From Verrucomicrobiales bacterium (lineage in GTDB: Bacteria; Verrucomicrobiota; Verrucomicrobiia; Verrucomicrobiales; DEV007): 64,000 nt of DNA. The notes beneath the pieces were generated by a model. It searched no databases and was not told where the DNA came from. It worked only from the letters and a program-made list of their open reading frames with translations. Numbering within the stretch: the stretch's first letter is position 1; each line of letters begins with the position of its first letter. A program made the position numbers and the translations under genes. The stretch spans positions 62,001 through 126,000 of the forward strand of contig JARGPH010000004.1 in NCBI GenBank assembly GCA_029213065.1, given 5' to 3'. Shown in pieces: positions 42,555 to 51,435 of this stretch.

Positions 42555-43040
42555 TTACGAGATCTTTTTCCCCAACCGCATTTCGATCAGGTTTTCGCAC
42601 ATCCCGTCCGACCTCAGGCGGTCGCAACACGCCTCGATGCGCATCGATTTTGATGCCGGACGAAAGCCGAGGCGTCGCGTGATGCAGTCAATTAGAACGG
42701 CGGTATTATCGTCCTCGAACTCAACCACCTTGCCACAATCGATACAGATGAGATGGTTGTGATCCGGTGAATCGAGAAAGTTAGGGTCGTAAACCCGCTC
42801 ATCCTTACCGAGATCAATTTCACGGAGAAGGCCACATTCAAGGAGCAGTGAAATAGTCCGGTAAAGCGTCGCCCGCGAGGTTTTCGGATCAATCCGGCGG
42901 GCCTTATCCATCAATTCCTCTGCCGTAAAATGATCGTCATTCGCAAATGCCGCCTCGACGATGACGTCGCGCTGCCCCGTTCGGCGCATGCCTCGCTGGC
43001 GGATAAACTCGTCAAAGCGCTCTTTAATCTCAGGGTTCAT
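42555..43040 (-). CDS. Fur family transcriptional regulator
   Basis: 161 residues. A winged-helix DNA-binding domain (about 12-85: RQRGMRRTGQRDVIVEAAF, TSRATLYRTISLLLECGLL) is followed by the dimerisation domain with the metal-binding HNHLICIDCGK (H94, H96, C99, C102). A second CxxC, present in many Fur proteins, is not clear (EACCDRLRSDGMC). It would repress iron, zinc or peroxide-stress genes; Fur, Zur and PerR cannot be told apart with confidence, though the HNHLICxxC pattern is common to all. It is the first gene of a minus-strand unit with argH. Confidence 0.9.
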   Translation of the reverse strand: MNPEIKERFDEFIRQRGMRRTGQRDVIVEAAFANDDHFTAEELMDKARRIDPKTSRATLYRTISLLLECGLLREIDLGKDERVYDPNFLDSPDHNHLICIDCGKVVEFEDDNTAVLIDCITRRLGFRPASKSMRIEACCDRLRSDGMCENLIEMRLGKKIS

Positions 43041-43227
43041 TTGAAAAATAGATCGTGAAAGAAGGTTAGCTTTTCAATCGGAGTCAGGTCAATGCCTTTG
43101 AGAAACCAAAAAAGCAGCTGAAATCACCGGCAATTTATCCTATACACCTTTAACTATGGTTTTTAATTTCGATTTTCGGTAAAGATCCTGCTCTTGACCT
43201 GCTTCCAGATTTCAAAACACTTCCGTC

Positions 43228-44187
43228 ATGCCGTCCACTGATCCTTATATCCGATTTGAACCCATCTATCAAACTCGCGTTTGGGGGGGGCGTACTTTGG
43301 AAAGCCACCTCAACCGCAGTCTTCCCGATGACGGTCAACCTTACGGGGAAAGCTGGGAGATTTCTGCACGCGAGGAAGCAAACAGTGTGATTATCGGGGG
43401 AGCACACCGCGGAGGCAACCTGCTCGATTTGTGGGCGGATGACGATACCCGGCTTGCCGTCTTCGGGCCCGATGCGCCCGACTCCTCACGCTTTCCGCTC
43501 CTCTTTAAAATCCTCGATGCGAGGGACAGGCTCTCCATCCAGGTTCACCCCCCTGCTGAGATCGCTGAAGAACTGAACGGGGAACCCAAGTCCGAAGTCT
43601 GGTACATTGCCCATGCGGAGCCGGGAGCGGAACTTTACATCGGAGTGGAGGAAGGCGTTACCGAGGAATCTTTCAGAAAAGCGCTCGAAGAGGGCAACAC
43701 GGAGGAACTCGTCCACACGATCCGCCCCGAAACAGGGCAGCACATTTACATTCCGAGCGGACGGCTCCACGCCATCGGGGCCGGTCTCCTAATTTACGAA
43801 ATCCAGGAAAACTCCGATACAACCTACCGCGTTTACGACTGGGGCCGACTCGGGCTCGATGGGAATCCGCGCGACCTCCATATCGAGGAATCGCTGAAAT
43901 GCATCGACTTTTCCGACATTACCCCCGCGATGGATGTGTCCAGTGATGCCGTGATTTGTGAATGCGACTATTTCCGTCTCGAAAAGCACGAGATTGCCGG
44001 GCAGGAAAATATTCAGGACAAAGTGGCCGACCGCTTTGCAATTATCGCAGTGACTTCAGGTTCTCTCACCGCAGACGGAGCCGAGTTCCGCGAAGGCGAT
44101 TTCTTCATGACACCGGCAGGGGCCGATACCTCCACCATCGTCGCAGACGCGGATACGAGCTTCCTCCTCACGACCTGGCCGGGTTAA
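43228..44187 (+). CDS. manA: Class I mannose-6-phosphate isomerase
   Basis: 319 residues, the short Bacillus-type ManA. It interconverts fructose-6-phosphate and mannose-6-phosphate for GDP-mannose or mannose use. The cupin signatures are FEPIYQTRVWGGRTL, SWEISAREEANS, the zinc-site LSIQVHPPAE, GQHIYIPSGRLHAIG, YEIQENSDTTYRVYDWGR and the C-terminal ITVTSGSLTADGAEF region. The HPPAE and HAIG histidines and the QENSDTTYR glutamate are the expected zinc ligands. It is monocistronic. Confidence 0.95.
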   Translation: MPSTDPYIRFEPIYQTRVWGGRTLESHLNRSLPDDGQPYGESWEISAREEANSVIIGGAHRGGNLLDLWADDDTRLAVFGPDAPDSSRFPLLFKILDARDRLSIQVHPPAEIAEELNGEPKSEVWYIAHAEPGAELYIGVEEGVTEESFRKALEEGNTEELVHTIRPETGQHIYIPSGRLHAIGAGLLIYEIQENSDTTYRVYDWGRLGLDGNPRDLHIEESLKCIDFSDITPAMDVSSDAVICECDYFRLEKHEIAGQENIQDKVADRFAIIAVTSGSLTADGAEFREGDFFMTPAGADTSTIVADADTSFLLTTWPG

Positions 44188-44440
44188 GCGCCCACCTTCT
44201 CCCCCACTGCGTCAACGGGTTGCAGAGTGCATACGCGCTCTTGCGTTGGACTGTGCAGTTTACGGATTCCAAGCCCCTTCAGGTGGTTTTCCGCCCCCGG
44301 GACACAGCTCTGACAATACTCACAACCAAGTTATAAACAACAGGTTACAAAACAACATATCCGAATCAAGACCTGAATGGCATCGGAGATGCACTAAGAA
44401 GAGCCATAAACAAGGCCACCCGGCCGAACCGGAAAATATT

Positions 44441-44905
44441 ATGGAAACAACAGTGCAAAGAACCGAAACAGAAGAAAAATGCATCGAATGGTGCAACAAA
44501 ATGCTCCGTGGTGAGCGTTCCGCAGTCGAGACCTACGAACAGGCTATCGAAAAACACGGAACCAATCCCCGCCTCGCAGAACTCAGAGATATTCAGAGAG
44601 AGCACAAACGCTCAGTCTCCGACCTTGAAGCCTGCCTCGCTGAGATGAATGCCGAAGCCGATCAAAGCTCAGGCGCATGGGGCGTTTTCGCCAAAACAGT
44701 GCAAAGCGCCGCGAACCTCTTCGGCAAGGAATCGGCCGTCGAAGCTCTCATGAAAGGTGAGGAAATGGGTCTCAATGACTATCTCTCAGCCCTCGAAAGC
44801 AACGAACTCACAGTGGAACACCGCAAAATCTACGAAATGCGCCTGATCCCCCGGATTAAAGGAAACCTGATCACCCTTGAGGCTCTTGAATCCAGAATTG
44901 ACTGA
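44441..44905 (+). CDS. DUF2383 four-helix-bundle protein (PA2169-like)
   Basis: 154 residues from the ATG at 44441, where METTVQRTETEEKC begins; the upstream frame is non-coding. The sequence is all helical, and CNKMLRGERSAVETYEQAIEK followed by LRDIQREHKRSVSDLEACL resembles the DUF2383/PA2169 ferritin-like four-helix proteins of stress or sporulation-like contexts. Glu and His residues suggest a possible metal site. Function unknown. It is followed by a terminator whose T-tract touches the end of kdsD. Confidence 0.75.
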   Translation: METTVQRTETEEKCIEWCNKMLRGERSAVETYEQAIEKHGTNPRLAELRDIQREHKRSVSDLEACLAEMNAEADQSSGAWGVFAKTVQSAANLFGKESAVEALMKGEEMGLNDYLSALESNELTVEHRKIYEMRLIPRIKGNLITLEALESRID

Positions 44906-44942
44906 TCAACACAAACACCAGCAAACTGAATGCTGAAAAATC

Positions 44943-44972
44943 AGACCTGGGTTCACTCCCCGGGTCTTTTTT
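44943..44972 (+). terminator. Terminator shared by the DUF2383 gene and kdsD ends
   Basis: AGACCTGGG/CCCGGGTCT (one G-U pair) followed by TTTTT. On the + strand it ends the DUF2383 gene. The T-tract overlaps the kdsD stop codon on the other strand, so the hairpin lies just downstream of kdsD in minus orientation and could stop its transcript too. Confidence 0.85.
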
Positions 44973-45945
44973 ATACAACCTGGAGCCGCGCTAGATCCTG
45001 AGTATCGATCAACCCAACCGCACAGCCATCGGCATCGATCACGACGAGGTCATCAATGTGATTGTCCTCGAGCAGTCGCATCACCTCCCCGACGAGCTGA
45101 TTCTCCCGGACACGAACCGGATCTGCGGTCATGAAGTCTCCGACCGCAGCAGATCCGATCTCAGCATTTCCACTCTGGAAAGCCCTTACAAAGTCACCCT
45201 GGGTAAACACCCCGAGAAGCTTCCCGCTTTCATCGACAATCGTCACAGCGCCGCAACGGGCTTTTGTCATTTGCGAAATCGAATCGGCAATCGTCGTCGC
45301 ACTCAGGACCCTGACACAGGCATCCCCTTTCCGCATGATGTCCGCAGCGCGGAGCAGGAGCGCCTTCCCGAGCGAACCGCCGGGATGAAGCTCGGCAAAA
45401 TGATCGCGAGTGAATCCCCGCGCCTCAAGAAGGACCATGGCGAGAGCATCACCTAACACGAGCATATTGGTCGTGCTAGAAGTCGGCGCGAGATTGAGCG
45501 GACACGCCTCACGTTCCACATTCACATCGAGAACACAGTCGGCCGCTTTACTCAGAGTGGAGTTCAGTTTTCCCGTGATCGCAATCAACTGAATCTGGCG
45601 GCGCTTCAAATGGGGTAGCAGAGAAAGCAGCTCATCCGTCTCTCCCGAATAGCTCAGGGCAATGACAACGTCACCCTTGTTCACCAAACCGATGTCACCG
45701 TGAATGGCATCCTGACAATTCAACACCGTCGTCGGAGCGCCGGTCGAATTCAGAGTCGCCGCCAACTTGCTCCCGATGTTTCCCGACTTGCCGACACCGA
45801 CCACGGTGATGCGGGCTCCGCCTTCGATCGCCGTTTTCAACATTTCCACTGCGGCTGAAAACGAGGCATCGACCCGCTCAAGAAGACGATTCAATTCATC
45901 GATCTCAAGCGAGATGACGCGGCGGGCTTTTTCGAGATGATCCAT
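44971..45945 (-). CDS. kdsD: Arabinose-5-phosphate isomerase
   Basis: 324 residues from the ATG at 45945; a TTG five codons upstream is in frame. It makes arabinose-5-phosphate for KDO and so lipopolysaccharide. A SIS sugar-isomerase domain (about 35-165: RITVVGVGKSGNIGSKLAAT, ALSYSGETDELLSLL, IAITGKLNSTLSKAADCVL) is followed by the joint TSSTTNMLVLGDALAMVLL and two CBS domains (about 200-320), typical of KdsD/KpsF. This supports a Gram-negative, LPS-bearing cell. It is convergent with the DUF2383 gene. Confidence 0.96.
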   Translation of the reverse strand: MDHLEKARRVISLEIDELNRLLERVDASFSAAVEMLKTAIEGGARITVVGVGKSGNIGSKLAATLNSTGAPTTVLNCQDAIHGDIGLVNKGDVVIALSYSGETDELLSLLPHLKRRQIQLIAITGKLNSTLSKAADCVLDVNVEREACPLNLAPTSSTTNMLVLGDALAMVLLEARGFTRDHFAELHPGGSLGKALLLRAADIMRKGDACVRVLSATTIADSISQMTKARCGAVTIVDESGKLLGVFTQGDFVRAFQSGNAEIGSAAVGDFMTADPVRVRENQLVGEVMRLLEDNHIDDLVVIDADGCAVGLIDTQDLARLQVV

Positions 45946-46090
45946 AAAGGGGGCAGGCAAAATGATAAGCGCTTACGAATCAGGATCAAGAGTCGGTCGA
46001 AAGGGAAATCCAAGACATTTCCACGCCACAAAAAAATCATGACCTCTTCGCAAATTCCCTATAATCTCCCGCTCACAAAGATCCTATCCG

Positions 46091-47680
46091 ATGAAAATCT
46101 ACACGCTCGCACCCGGTGACTCCCGCCCCTCCGCCAATCAGAATTGCTGGCCTGCACAGGCTGAAATGGAAGCTCAACTCTCCGAAGCCGTCACCGCCCT
46201 CGGACACGAAATCGTCCGCGCTCACCCTTTCAAAGACGACGAGCAACACGGCTTCATCGCCGGCCAGCGCGAAGGACTCGACATTTTCAAAAACATCCCC
46301 AAAGACGCGCCCATCATCGTCGCGATCGCGGTCTGGCAGTATTCCTACCACGTCTATCCCGGACTCCTCACCCACGAAGGCCCCGTTCTCACCCTCGCGA
46401 ACTGGTCGGGCCAGTGGCCGGGGCTCGTCGGACTCCTCAACCTCAACGGCTCGCTCACGAAAGCGGGACGCGACTACTCGACCCTCTGGGGCGAAGACTT
46501 TTCCGACGAAGGCTTTCGCGGAAAACTCCGGACCTGGCTGGAGAGCGGGACGCTCGAACACCCGCAGCCTCACGTGAGATCATTCGACGCCGCAGCCATC
46601 TCTGATCAAGCCGCCGCCGCCGCCCAACAGCTCGCCGCTGAGATCGCTGAGGAAAAGGTGATCATGGGCGTTTTCGACGAAGGCTGCATGGGCATGTACA
46701 ACGCGATCGTTCCCGACGAGCAACTTCATCCTCTCGGCTTTTTCAAAGAACGTCTCTCCCAGAGCGCCCTTCTCGCGGAAATGAACACCGTGAGCGACGC
46801 TGAAGCGCAGGAGGTTTTTGACTGGATCAAAGCAACCGGCTTCACCTTCGATTTCGGAAGCGACCACGCCACCGAACTGACCGAAGCGCAGGTCCTCCTC
46901 CAGTGCAAAATGTACATCGCCGCCTGCCGGATCGGAGACTCCTTCGGCTGCGACGCCATCGGGATTCAGTATCAGCAGGGACTCAAAGACATGTGCCCCG
47001 CCTCCGACCTCGTCGAGGGCATGCTCAACAACGGCGAGCGCCCGCCCGTCAAAAATGCCGCCGGAGAGATCATCAAAGACGGCGTGCCTTTCACCCATTT
47101 TAACGAAGTCGACGAATGCGCCGGCGTCGACGGGATCCTCACCGAACGCGTTCACCGCGCCCTCGGCCAGCCCAGCGAGAACACCCTCCACGACATCCGC
47201 TGGGGCGATGCCGACCGGTCGGGGTCGACCGATGAATACGTCTGGGTTTTCGAAATCAGCGGAGCGGCACCACCCGCCCACCACATCGGCGGCTACGCCG
47301 GATCCAAAGGCGAACGCCAGCCCGCAATGTATTTTCCCTCCGGCGGGTCATCTCTCAAAGGAGTCGCCCACCCCGGCGAAATCGTCTGGAGCCGCATCTA
47401 CGTCGAGCCCAACGGCCTCAGCATGGACATCGGCAGAGGAACCGTCGTCGAGTTGCCCGAAGAGGAAACCCAGCGTCGCTGGAACAGCACGACGAGCGAG
47501 TGGCCCATCATGCACGCCACCCTCCACGGCGTCGACCGCGATCAGTTGATGGCAAAGCACAAGTCGAACCACATCCAGGTCGCGTATGGAAACTCAGCTG
47601 AGGAGGCAGATCTATGTTTGGAAGCGAAAGCCGCGCTCGCGGAGAAGTTGGGGATGCGTGTGAATTTGTGTGGGGTTTAG
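46091..47680 (+). CDS. L-fucose/L-arabinose isomerase-like protein
   Basis: 529 residues. The layout and motifs ([71 protein letters not shown]) recall the fucose/arabinose isomerase-like family, where a Glu and an Asp bind a metal. Sequence conservation to true L-fucose isomerases (about 590) is low, so the substrate could be another sugar or a polyol. The start at 46091 gives [14 protein letters not shown]. It is transcribed alone, between kdsD and a gene-poor stretch. Confidence 0.55.
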   Translation: MKIYTLAPGDSRPSANQNCWPAQAEMEAQLSEAVTALGHEIVRAHPFKDDEQHGFIAGQREGLDIFKNIPKDAPIIVAIAVWQYSYHVYPGLLTHEGPVLTLANWSGQWPGLVGLLNLNGSLTKAGRDYSTLWGEDFSDEGFRGKLRTWLESGTLEHPQPHVRSFDAAAISDQAAAAAQQLAAEIAEEKVIMGVFDEGCMGMYNAIVPDEQLHPLGFFKERLSQSALLAEMNTVSDAEAQEVFDWIKATGFTFDFGSDHATELTEAQVLLQCKMYIAACRIGDSFGCDAIGIQYQQGLKDMCPASDLVEGMLNNGERPPVKNAAGEIIKDGVPFTHFNEVDECAGVDGILTERVHRALGQPSENTLHDIRWGDADRSGSTDEYVWVFEISGAAPPAHHIGGYAGSKGERQPAMYFPSGGSSLKGVAHPGEIVWSRIYVEPNGLSMDIGRGTVVELPEEETQRRWNSTTSEWPIMHATLHGVDRDQLMAKHKSNHIQVAYGNSAEEADLCLEAKAALAEKLGMRVNLCGV

Positions 47681-48009
47681 ATGAAGAATGGAACAGGTAA
47701 ACTTCAAAAGTGATTTCAGATTTACCAGTTCAATAGAATACTTTCAGTTTTCAGCTAGACGTCAGTTCACAACACCTCTCAATATTTGTCTGCGTCAAAG
47801 TGATCCTCATTCAATCCCCCGAAAACACATTTAGAGGAGTTGCCAACTCGAGAGACGAAATCTGGCTTTCACAGCTCAAATAGCAGGCAGAACTTTCCGA
47901 TCAGAAAGCCCCGGATCGCCTCAGCTGACTCCCGGGAAGACGGCGAGATCTGCTCACCAGATCAACAAAGGTCAGGCGGGAAAGCCCCCCGCAGGCAGCA
48001 CTGAGGATC
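47681..48009. other. Gene-poor stretch after the sugar-isomerase-like gene
   Basis: About 330 bases with no plausible ORF. It has small palindromes (GATCTG-CTCAC-CAGATC near 47950; GCGGG-AAAGCC-CCCGC near 47979) and otherwise nothing I can classify. The second hairpin, read on the minus strand, is downstream of the small membrane-protein gene but lacks a T-run. Confidence 0.5.
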
Positions 48010-48225
48010 TCAGTCCTCTTTCTCGGCGGCTCTTGCGCAGTAATTCCCCAAGGTGAAAAGCGTGGGAGCCCAGAGGCCGATAAAAAGTCCGAGCCGTTCA
48101 GCGTGTGCTTTCGAGTCCGAGTCTGTTCCCCCTGTGAAAAACCAGATAGCTATCGAACCAAAAATGGAACTGAATCCAAAGATAAGACACAACTGACTGA
48201 CCAACAAATAGCTACTTTTACTCAT
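48010..48225 (-). CDS. Small two-helix membrane protein
   Basis: 71 residues from the ATG at 48225, preceded by a purine-rich GAGGGGGA about seven bases upstream; the longer frame from 48288 has no such site. Two hydrophobic helices: LLVSQLCLIFGFSSIFGSIA and LGLFIGLWAPTLFTLGNYC, with a short charged loop between (TDSDSKAHAERL). No family recognised. Confidence 0.5.
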   Translation of the reverse strand: MSKSSYLLVSQLCLIFGFSSIFGSIAIWFFTGGTDSDSKAHAERLGLFIGLWAPTLFTLGNYCARAAEKED

Positions 48226-48491
48226 CACTTCCCCCTCAAAAACGGTGCTGAAAATGGTAGGTTTTTCGTCTTTTCCCGTCCAGAACAAAACCCTTTGGGT
48301 TTAGGGGGCACAGGTTTCGGGGTCAGGCGATTTCCTGGCAGAATCTGAGATTCATCTACGTCAGCCATCACCAGGGAGTGGCTGCATCTTGCTGCCAGTG
48401 TAGACTCCGGACGGAAGCCCAGTCTTTGGCGGGAGTCTTATCAGGCGGCTGGAAGCACGCCTCTCCATGGGGTGCTCGCGCCTTGAGGCGC

Positions 48492-49553
48492 CTAAAACAT
48501 CTCCAACTGCTCCACCTCGCCCTTCCTCTCGGAGTGAAATCTCACTCCCGCTCCGATCAGCCTGACCGATCGACCTTCCCCCCTTGCCCACGCCTCCGCA
48601 AGCAGCTCGCGAAACACTCCTGCATCGACGTGATCGAGGCCTCGCTGGGCTGAGGTGACCTGGAAGTCTTCGAATTTCAGTTTCACGACGCATTCGCGGA
48701 TCGCCCTTTCTTTGTGGCGGCCGCTGAGGTCTTCGATGAGCTCGTCTACGAGTTCGTCGAGTTTGGGCTCCCCTTCCTCGACCGAAGTCAGATTCTCGCG
48801 AAAGGTGCGTTCATTGCTCACGGACTTCCGCTCGCGGTTGGGATTCACTTTTCGTTCGTCGACGCCGCGGCAGAGCTGATAGAGAGCACTGCCGAATTTC
48901 CCGAATCGCCGCACCAGTTCCAACTCGGTACGTTCCCGTATCATCCCGCAGGTCTTGAGTCCGGAGGCGTGGAGCTTTTCCGCGGTGCGCTTTCCAACGC
49001 CCCAGATTTTCTCGACGGGAAGATCGGCGAGGAAGTCCAGCATGTCCTCATCCTTGACCTCAAACTGCCCGTCGGGCTTTTCCCAGTCGCTTGCGATTTT
49101 GGCGATGAACTTGTTCGAGGCAATCCCCGCGGAAGCAGTCAATTCGATCTCGTTTCGGATCCGCTCGCGAATTTCCCAGGCAATTGAAGATGGCTCGGAA
49201 TCGAGATGGGAGACGTCGAGGTAGGCTTCATCGAGAGAAAGCGGCTCGACGAGATCGGTGAAATCGTCGAAAATTTTTCGAATGCGACTCGATTCGTAGC
49301 GGTAGAGGTCAAAGCGCACCGGAAGGAGAATCAGATCAGGACAGAGGGCGCGGGCTTTGAAACCGGGCATGGCGGAGCGACAGCCGAACTTCCTCGCCTC
49401 GTAATTGCAGGTCGTGAGAACCCCGCGTCCGCTCGCTCCACCCACTGCGATGGGTTTGCCGACCAGCTCGGGACGCTCGCGCATTTCGATCGCGGCGTAG
49501 AAACAATCCATGTCGACATGAATGATTTTTCTAGTTGGTGAATCAATTTCCAT
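48492..49553 (-). CDS. dinB: DNA polymerase IV (Y-family translesion polymerase)
   Basis: 353 residues from the ATG at 49553; the upstream extension of the frame is antisense to the glycosyltransferase and not real. It copies damaged DNA with low fidelity. The palm motif KIIHVDMDCFYAAIE (D14, D16), PIAVGGASGRGVLTTCNYEAR, SLDEAYLDVSHLD and the helix-hairpin-helix KIWGVGKRTAEKLHASGL are visible. The C-terminus ends VEQLEMF, a good sliding-clamp-binding motif. It is divergent from a glycosyltransferase gene with 15 bases between starts. SOS control is likely but no LexA box was identified. Confidence 0.95.
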   Translation of the reverse strand: MEIDSPTRKIIHVDMDCFYAAIEMRERPELVGKPIAVGGASGRGVLTTCNYEARKFGCRSAMPGFKARALCPDLILLPVRFDLYRYESSRIRKIFDDFTDLVEPLSLDEAYLDVSHLDSEPSSIAWEIRERIRNEIELTASAGIASNKFIAKIASDWEKPDGQFEVKDEDMLDFLADLPVEKIWGVGKRTAEKLHASGLKTCGMIRERTELELVRRFGKFGSALYQLCRGVDERKVNPNRERKSVSNERTFRENLTSVEEGEPKLDELVDELIEDLSGRHKERAIRECVVKLKFEDFQVTSAQRGLDHVDAGVFRELLAEAWARGEGRSVRLIGAGVRFHSERKGEVEQLEMF

Positions 49554-49568
49554 CCGTAGCTTCCGGAA

Positions 49569-50297
49569 ATGCCGGACTACGCCATCATTATCCCTGCTTT
49601 CAACGAAGAAGCCTACCTCGCCGTGACGCTCGAAGCAACGCGGAGCGCGATGGCGGAGCAGGATTTGTCCGGTGTTCTCATTGTCGTCGATAACAACTCC
49701 AGCGATACCACGGCCGCTGTCGCGGAAAAAAATGGCGCTGACCGCGTCGTCTTCGAGCCCCACAATCAAATCGCGCGGGCCCGGAATGCCGGAGCAGAGG
49801 CGGTTCCGGAGGTTCAATTTCTCGTTTTTGTCGATGCGGACACGCTCATCACCGCCGAATTGCTCGCTATCGCGCTGAAGAATCTGCAGTCGGGCAGGAT
49901 CGCGGCCGGAGGCGCGGGGGTCGTGATGGATCAAAAGGTAAGTCCCATCGTCGATCTCATCACGATTGTCTGGAACAAGGCCTCGGTCCTTTTCAACTAC
50001 GCGGCGGGGAGCTTTTTCTACACGAGACGCGACGCCTACGAGGCCGCCGGCGGATTCGATGAAACCGTTTACGCCGGAGAGGAGATCTGGCTCGCGAAAC
50101 GAATCAAACGCCGGGCCCGAAAGGAGAAAATGCGGTTCGTGGTTATTTCGGATCCACCGGTGGTCACCTCGGGGCGCAAATCAGAGTGGTTTTCGACCGG
50201 CCAATTTATCTGGCAACTGACCATTATTGCCTTCTGTCCCTGGGCGATGCGGAATCGCAAGTTTTGCCAACTCTGGTATCGCCGGCCGGAAGAGTAG
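49569..50297 (+). CDS. Family 2 glycosyltransferase
   Basis: 242 residues. The GT-A fold is shown by YAIIIPAFNEEAYLAVTLEA, LIVVDNNSSDTTAAVA, NQIARARNAGAEA and the metal-binding DxD motif in LVFVDADTLI. The acceptor region has AAGGFDETVYAGEEIWLAKR, a GT2 signature with an acidic base. A nucleotide-sugar donor is used, substrate unknown. Hydrophobic character is low except near the C-terminus, so it is probably soluble or peripheral. The next bases are intergenic repeats. Confidence 0.88.
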   Translation: MPDYAIIIPAFNEEAYLAVTLEATRSAMAEQDLSGVLIVVDNNSSDTTAAVAEKNGADRVVFEPHNQIARARNAGAEAVPEVQFLVFVDADTLITAELLAIALKNLQSGRIAAGGAGVVMDQKVSPIVDLITIVWNKASVLFNYAAGSFFYTRRDAYEAAGGFDETVYAGEEIWLAKRIKRRARKEKMRFVVISDPPVVTSGRKSEWFSTGQFIWQLTIIAFCPWAMRNRKFCQLWYRRPEE

Positions 50298-50305
50298 TAT
50301 CCGGG

Positions 50306-50338
50306 TCTTTTTCTTTTTCTTAATCCTGCTCTTAATCT
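50306..50338 (-). repeat. Polypurine element, copy 6 (minus-strand orientation)
   Basis: Minus-strand reading begins AGATTAAGAGCAGGATTA and continues AGAAAAAGAAAAAGA. One base differs from the copy at 7885. It forms an inverted pair with the copy at 50386, around a loop that contains the palindrome CCGGCT-CA-AGCCGG (50354-50367). Confidence 0.85.
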
Positions 50339-50385
50339 AAAAGCAGAGGTGGTCCGGCTCAAGCCGGGTGCGTAAATCTCTGTGG

Positions 50386-50434
50386 AGATTAGGATTAAGA
50401 TTAGGAAAAAGAAAAAGGTTATAAAAGAAAAAGG
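50386..50434 (+). repeat. Polypurine element, copy 7
   Basis: Begins AGATTAGGATTAAGATTA and continues GGAAAAAGAAAAAGGTTATAAAAGAAAAAGG with an internal partial duplication. Its first 32 bases are nearly complementary to copy 6, so the transcript across both would form a long hairpin. The start of the next open frame (MEIRIKIRKKKK) is a reading of this repeat, not protein. Confidence 0.85.
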
Positions 50435-50525
50435 TTATGAGAGTGGGGCTATGGCCCCTGACACCGCAAAAGAACGAAAGCGCGGACTCGACCTTTCAGG
50501 GCCTCTGAACGATACTCCGTCATTC

Positions 50526-51431
50526 ATGAACAGTGCCCCCCCTGTCCTCCCTCCTGAACCCGTCCTTGCCGTCAACCAGTTGCGTCGGTCTTTCGGCCGC
50601 TTTGTCGCTGTTGACGGGCTCGACCTCGCCGTTCAGGAAGGCGAAATCTACGGTTTTCTCGGTGTCAACGGAGCCGGTAAAACGACGACGATCCGCATGC
50701 TCATGGGCATCGTCGCGCCTGACAGCGGCACAATCCGTCTTCTCGGCAAGGAGACGAAACGCACCACTCTCAAGCAAAAGCAGTCCATCGGCTACGTCTC
50801 ACAGGAACAGGCTTTTTACCCGTGGATGACGGCAGAAATGCTTGGCAAATTCGTTGGCGCTCTCTATCCCACCTGGGACATGGAGGAATACCGCCGCCTC
50901 CTCAAGGTCCTCGAAGTGCCGACGAATCGTAAAGTCTCCGGCCTTTCCGGTGGGATGAAAGTCAAACTCGCCCTCGCCCTTGCGATTGCCCCGCGTCCCT
51001 CCCTTCTCATTCTCGACGAACCCACCGCCGGGCTCGATCCGGTGGCGCGACGGGAATTCCTTGAAATCATCAAGCACCAGGCCCGGGAGTACGGCCGCAC
51101 GACTTTTTTCTCGACCCACCTTCTCGACGAGGTGGAGCGGGCCGCTGACCGCGTTGGAATCATTCACCGGGGCAAAAAGCGATTCGAGGGAAAACTGAGC
51201 CACCTCCGCGACCGTGTTCGCCGTATCCGCATTGACAGCGAAGCGCCCCTCCCGGAAGGCTTCGAAATGTGGCGTGAACTCGAACCTGAACCCGGAGACC
51301 CCGAAAACACACGGACCTTCATCATCGATGCCGATCCGATGACCTGGGCGGGCTCGGGCATCGTCGGCCAGCGACTCTCGCTCGACGACATCTTCATCGC
51401 CTGCGTCGGCATTTCCACGACCCGCATTTAA
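50526..51431 (+). CDS. ABC transporter ATP-binding protein (exporter class)
   Basis: 301 residues from the ATG at 50526; an ATG at 50451 would add a short extension of unclear value, and the reading further upstream comes from a repeat. Walker A GVNGAGKTTT, signature LSGGMKVKLALALA and Walker B LLILDEPTAGLDP are intact. The C-terminal extension with RIRIDSEAPLPEGFEMW is typical of ABC-2 exporter ATPases. It powers the two membrane proteins that follow after 4 bases. Substrate unknown. Confidence 0.93.
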   Translation: MNSAPPVLPPEPVLAVNQLRRSFGRFVAVDGLDLAVQEGEIYGFLGVNGAGKTTTIRMLMGIVAPDSGTIRLLGKETKRTTLKQKQSIGYVSQEQAFYPWMTAEMLGKFVGALYPTWDMEEYRRLLKVLEVPTNRKVSGLSGGMKVKLALALAIAPRPSLLILDEPTAGLDPVARREFLEIIKHQAREYGRTTFFSTHLLDEVERAADRVGIIHRGKKRFEGKLSHLRDRVRRIRIDSEAPLPEGFEMWRELEPEPGDPENTRTFIIDADPMTWAGSGIVGQRLSLDDIFIACVGISTTRI

Positions 51432-51435
51432 TCGA

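Noticed and set aside
49554-49934. N-terminal 127-codon extension of dinB
   Set aside because: It is antisense to the glycosyltransferase gene, and the polymerase family starts at KIIHVDMDCFY.
50382-50450. N-terminal extension of the ABC ATPase (MEIRIKIRKKKK...)
   Set aside because: It is a translation of the polypurine intergenic repeat.
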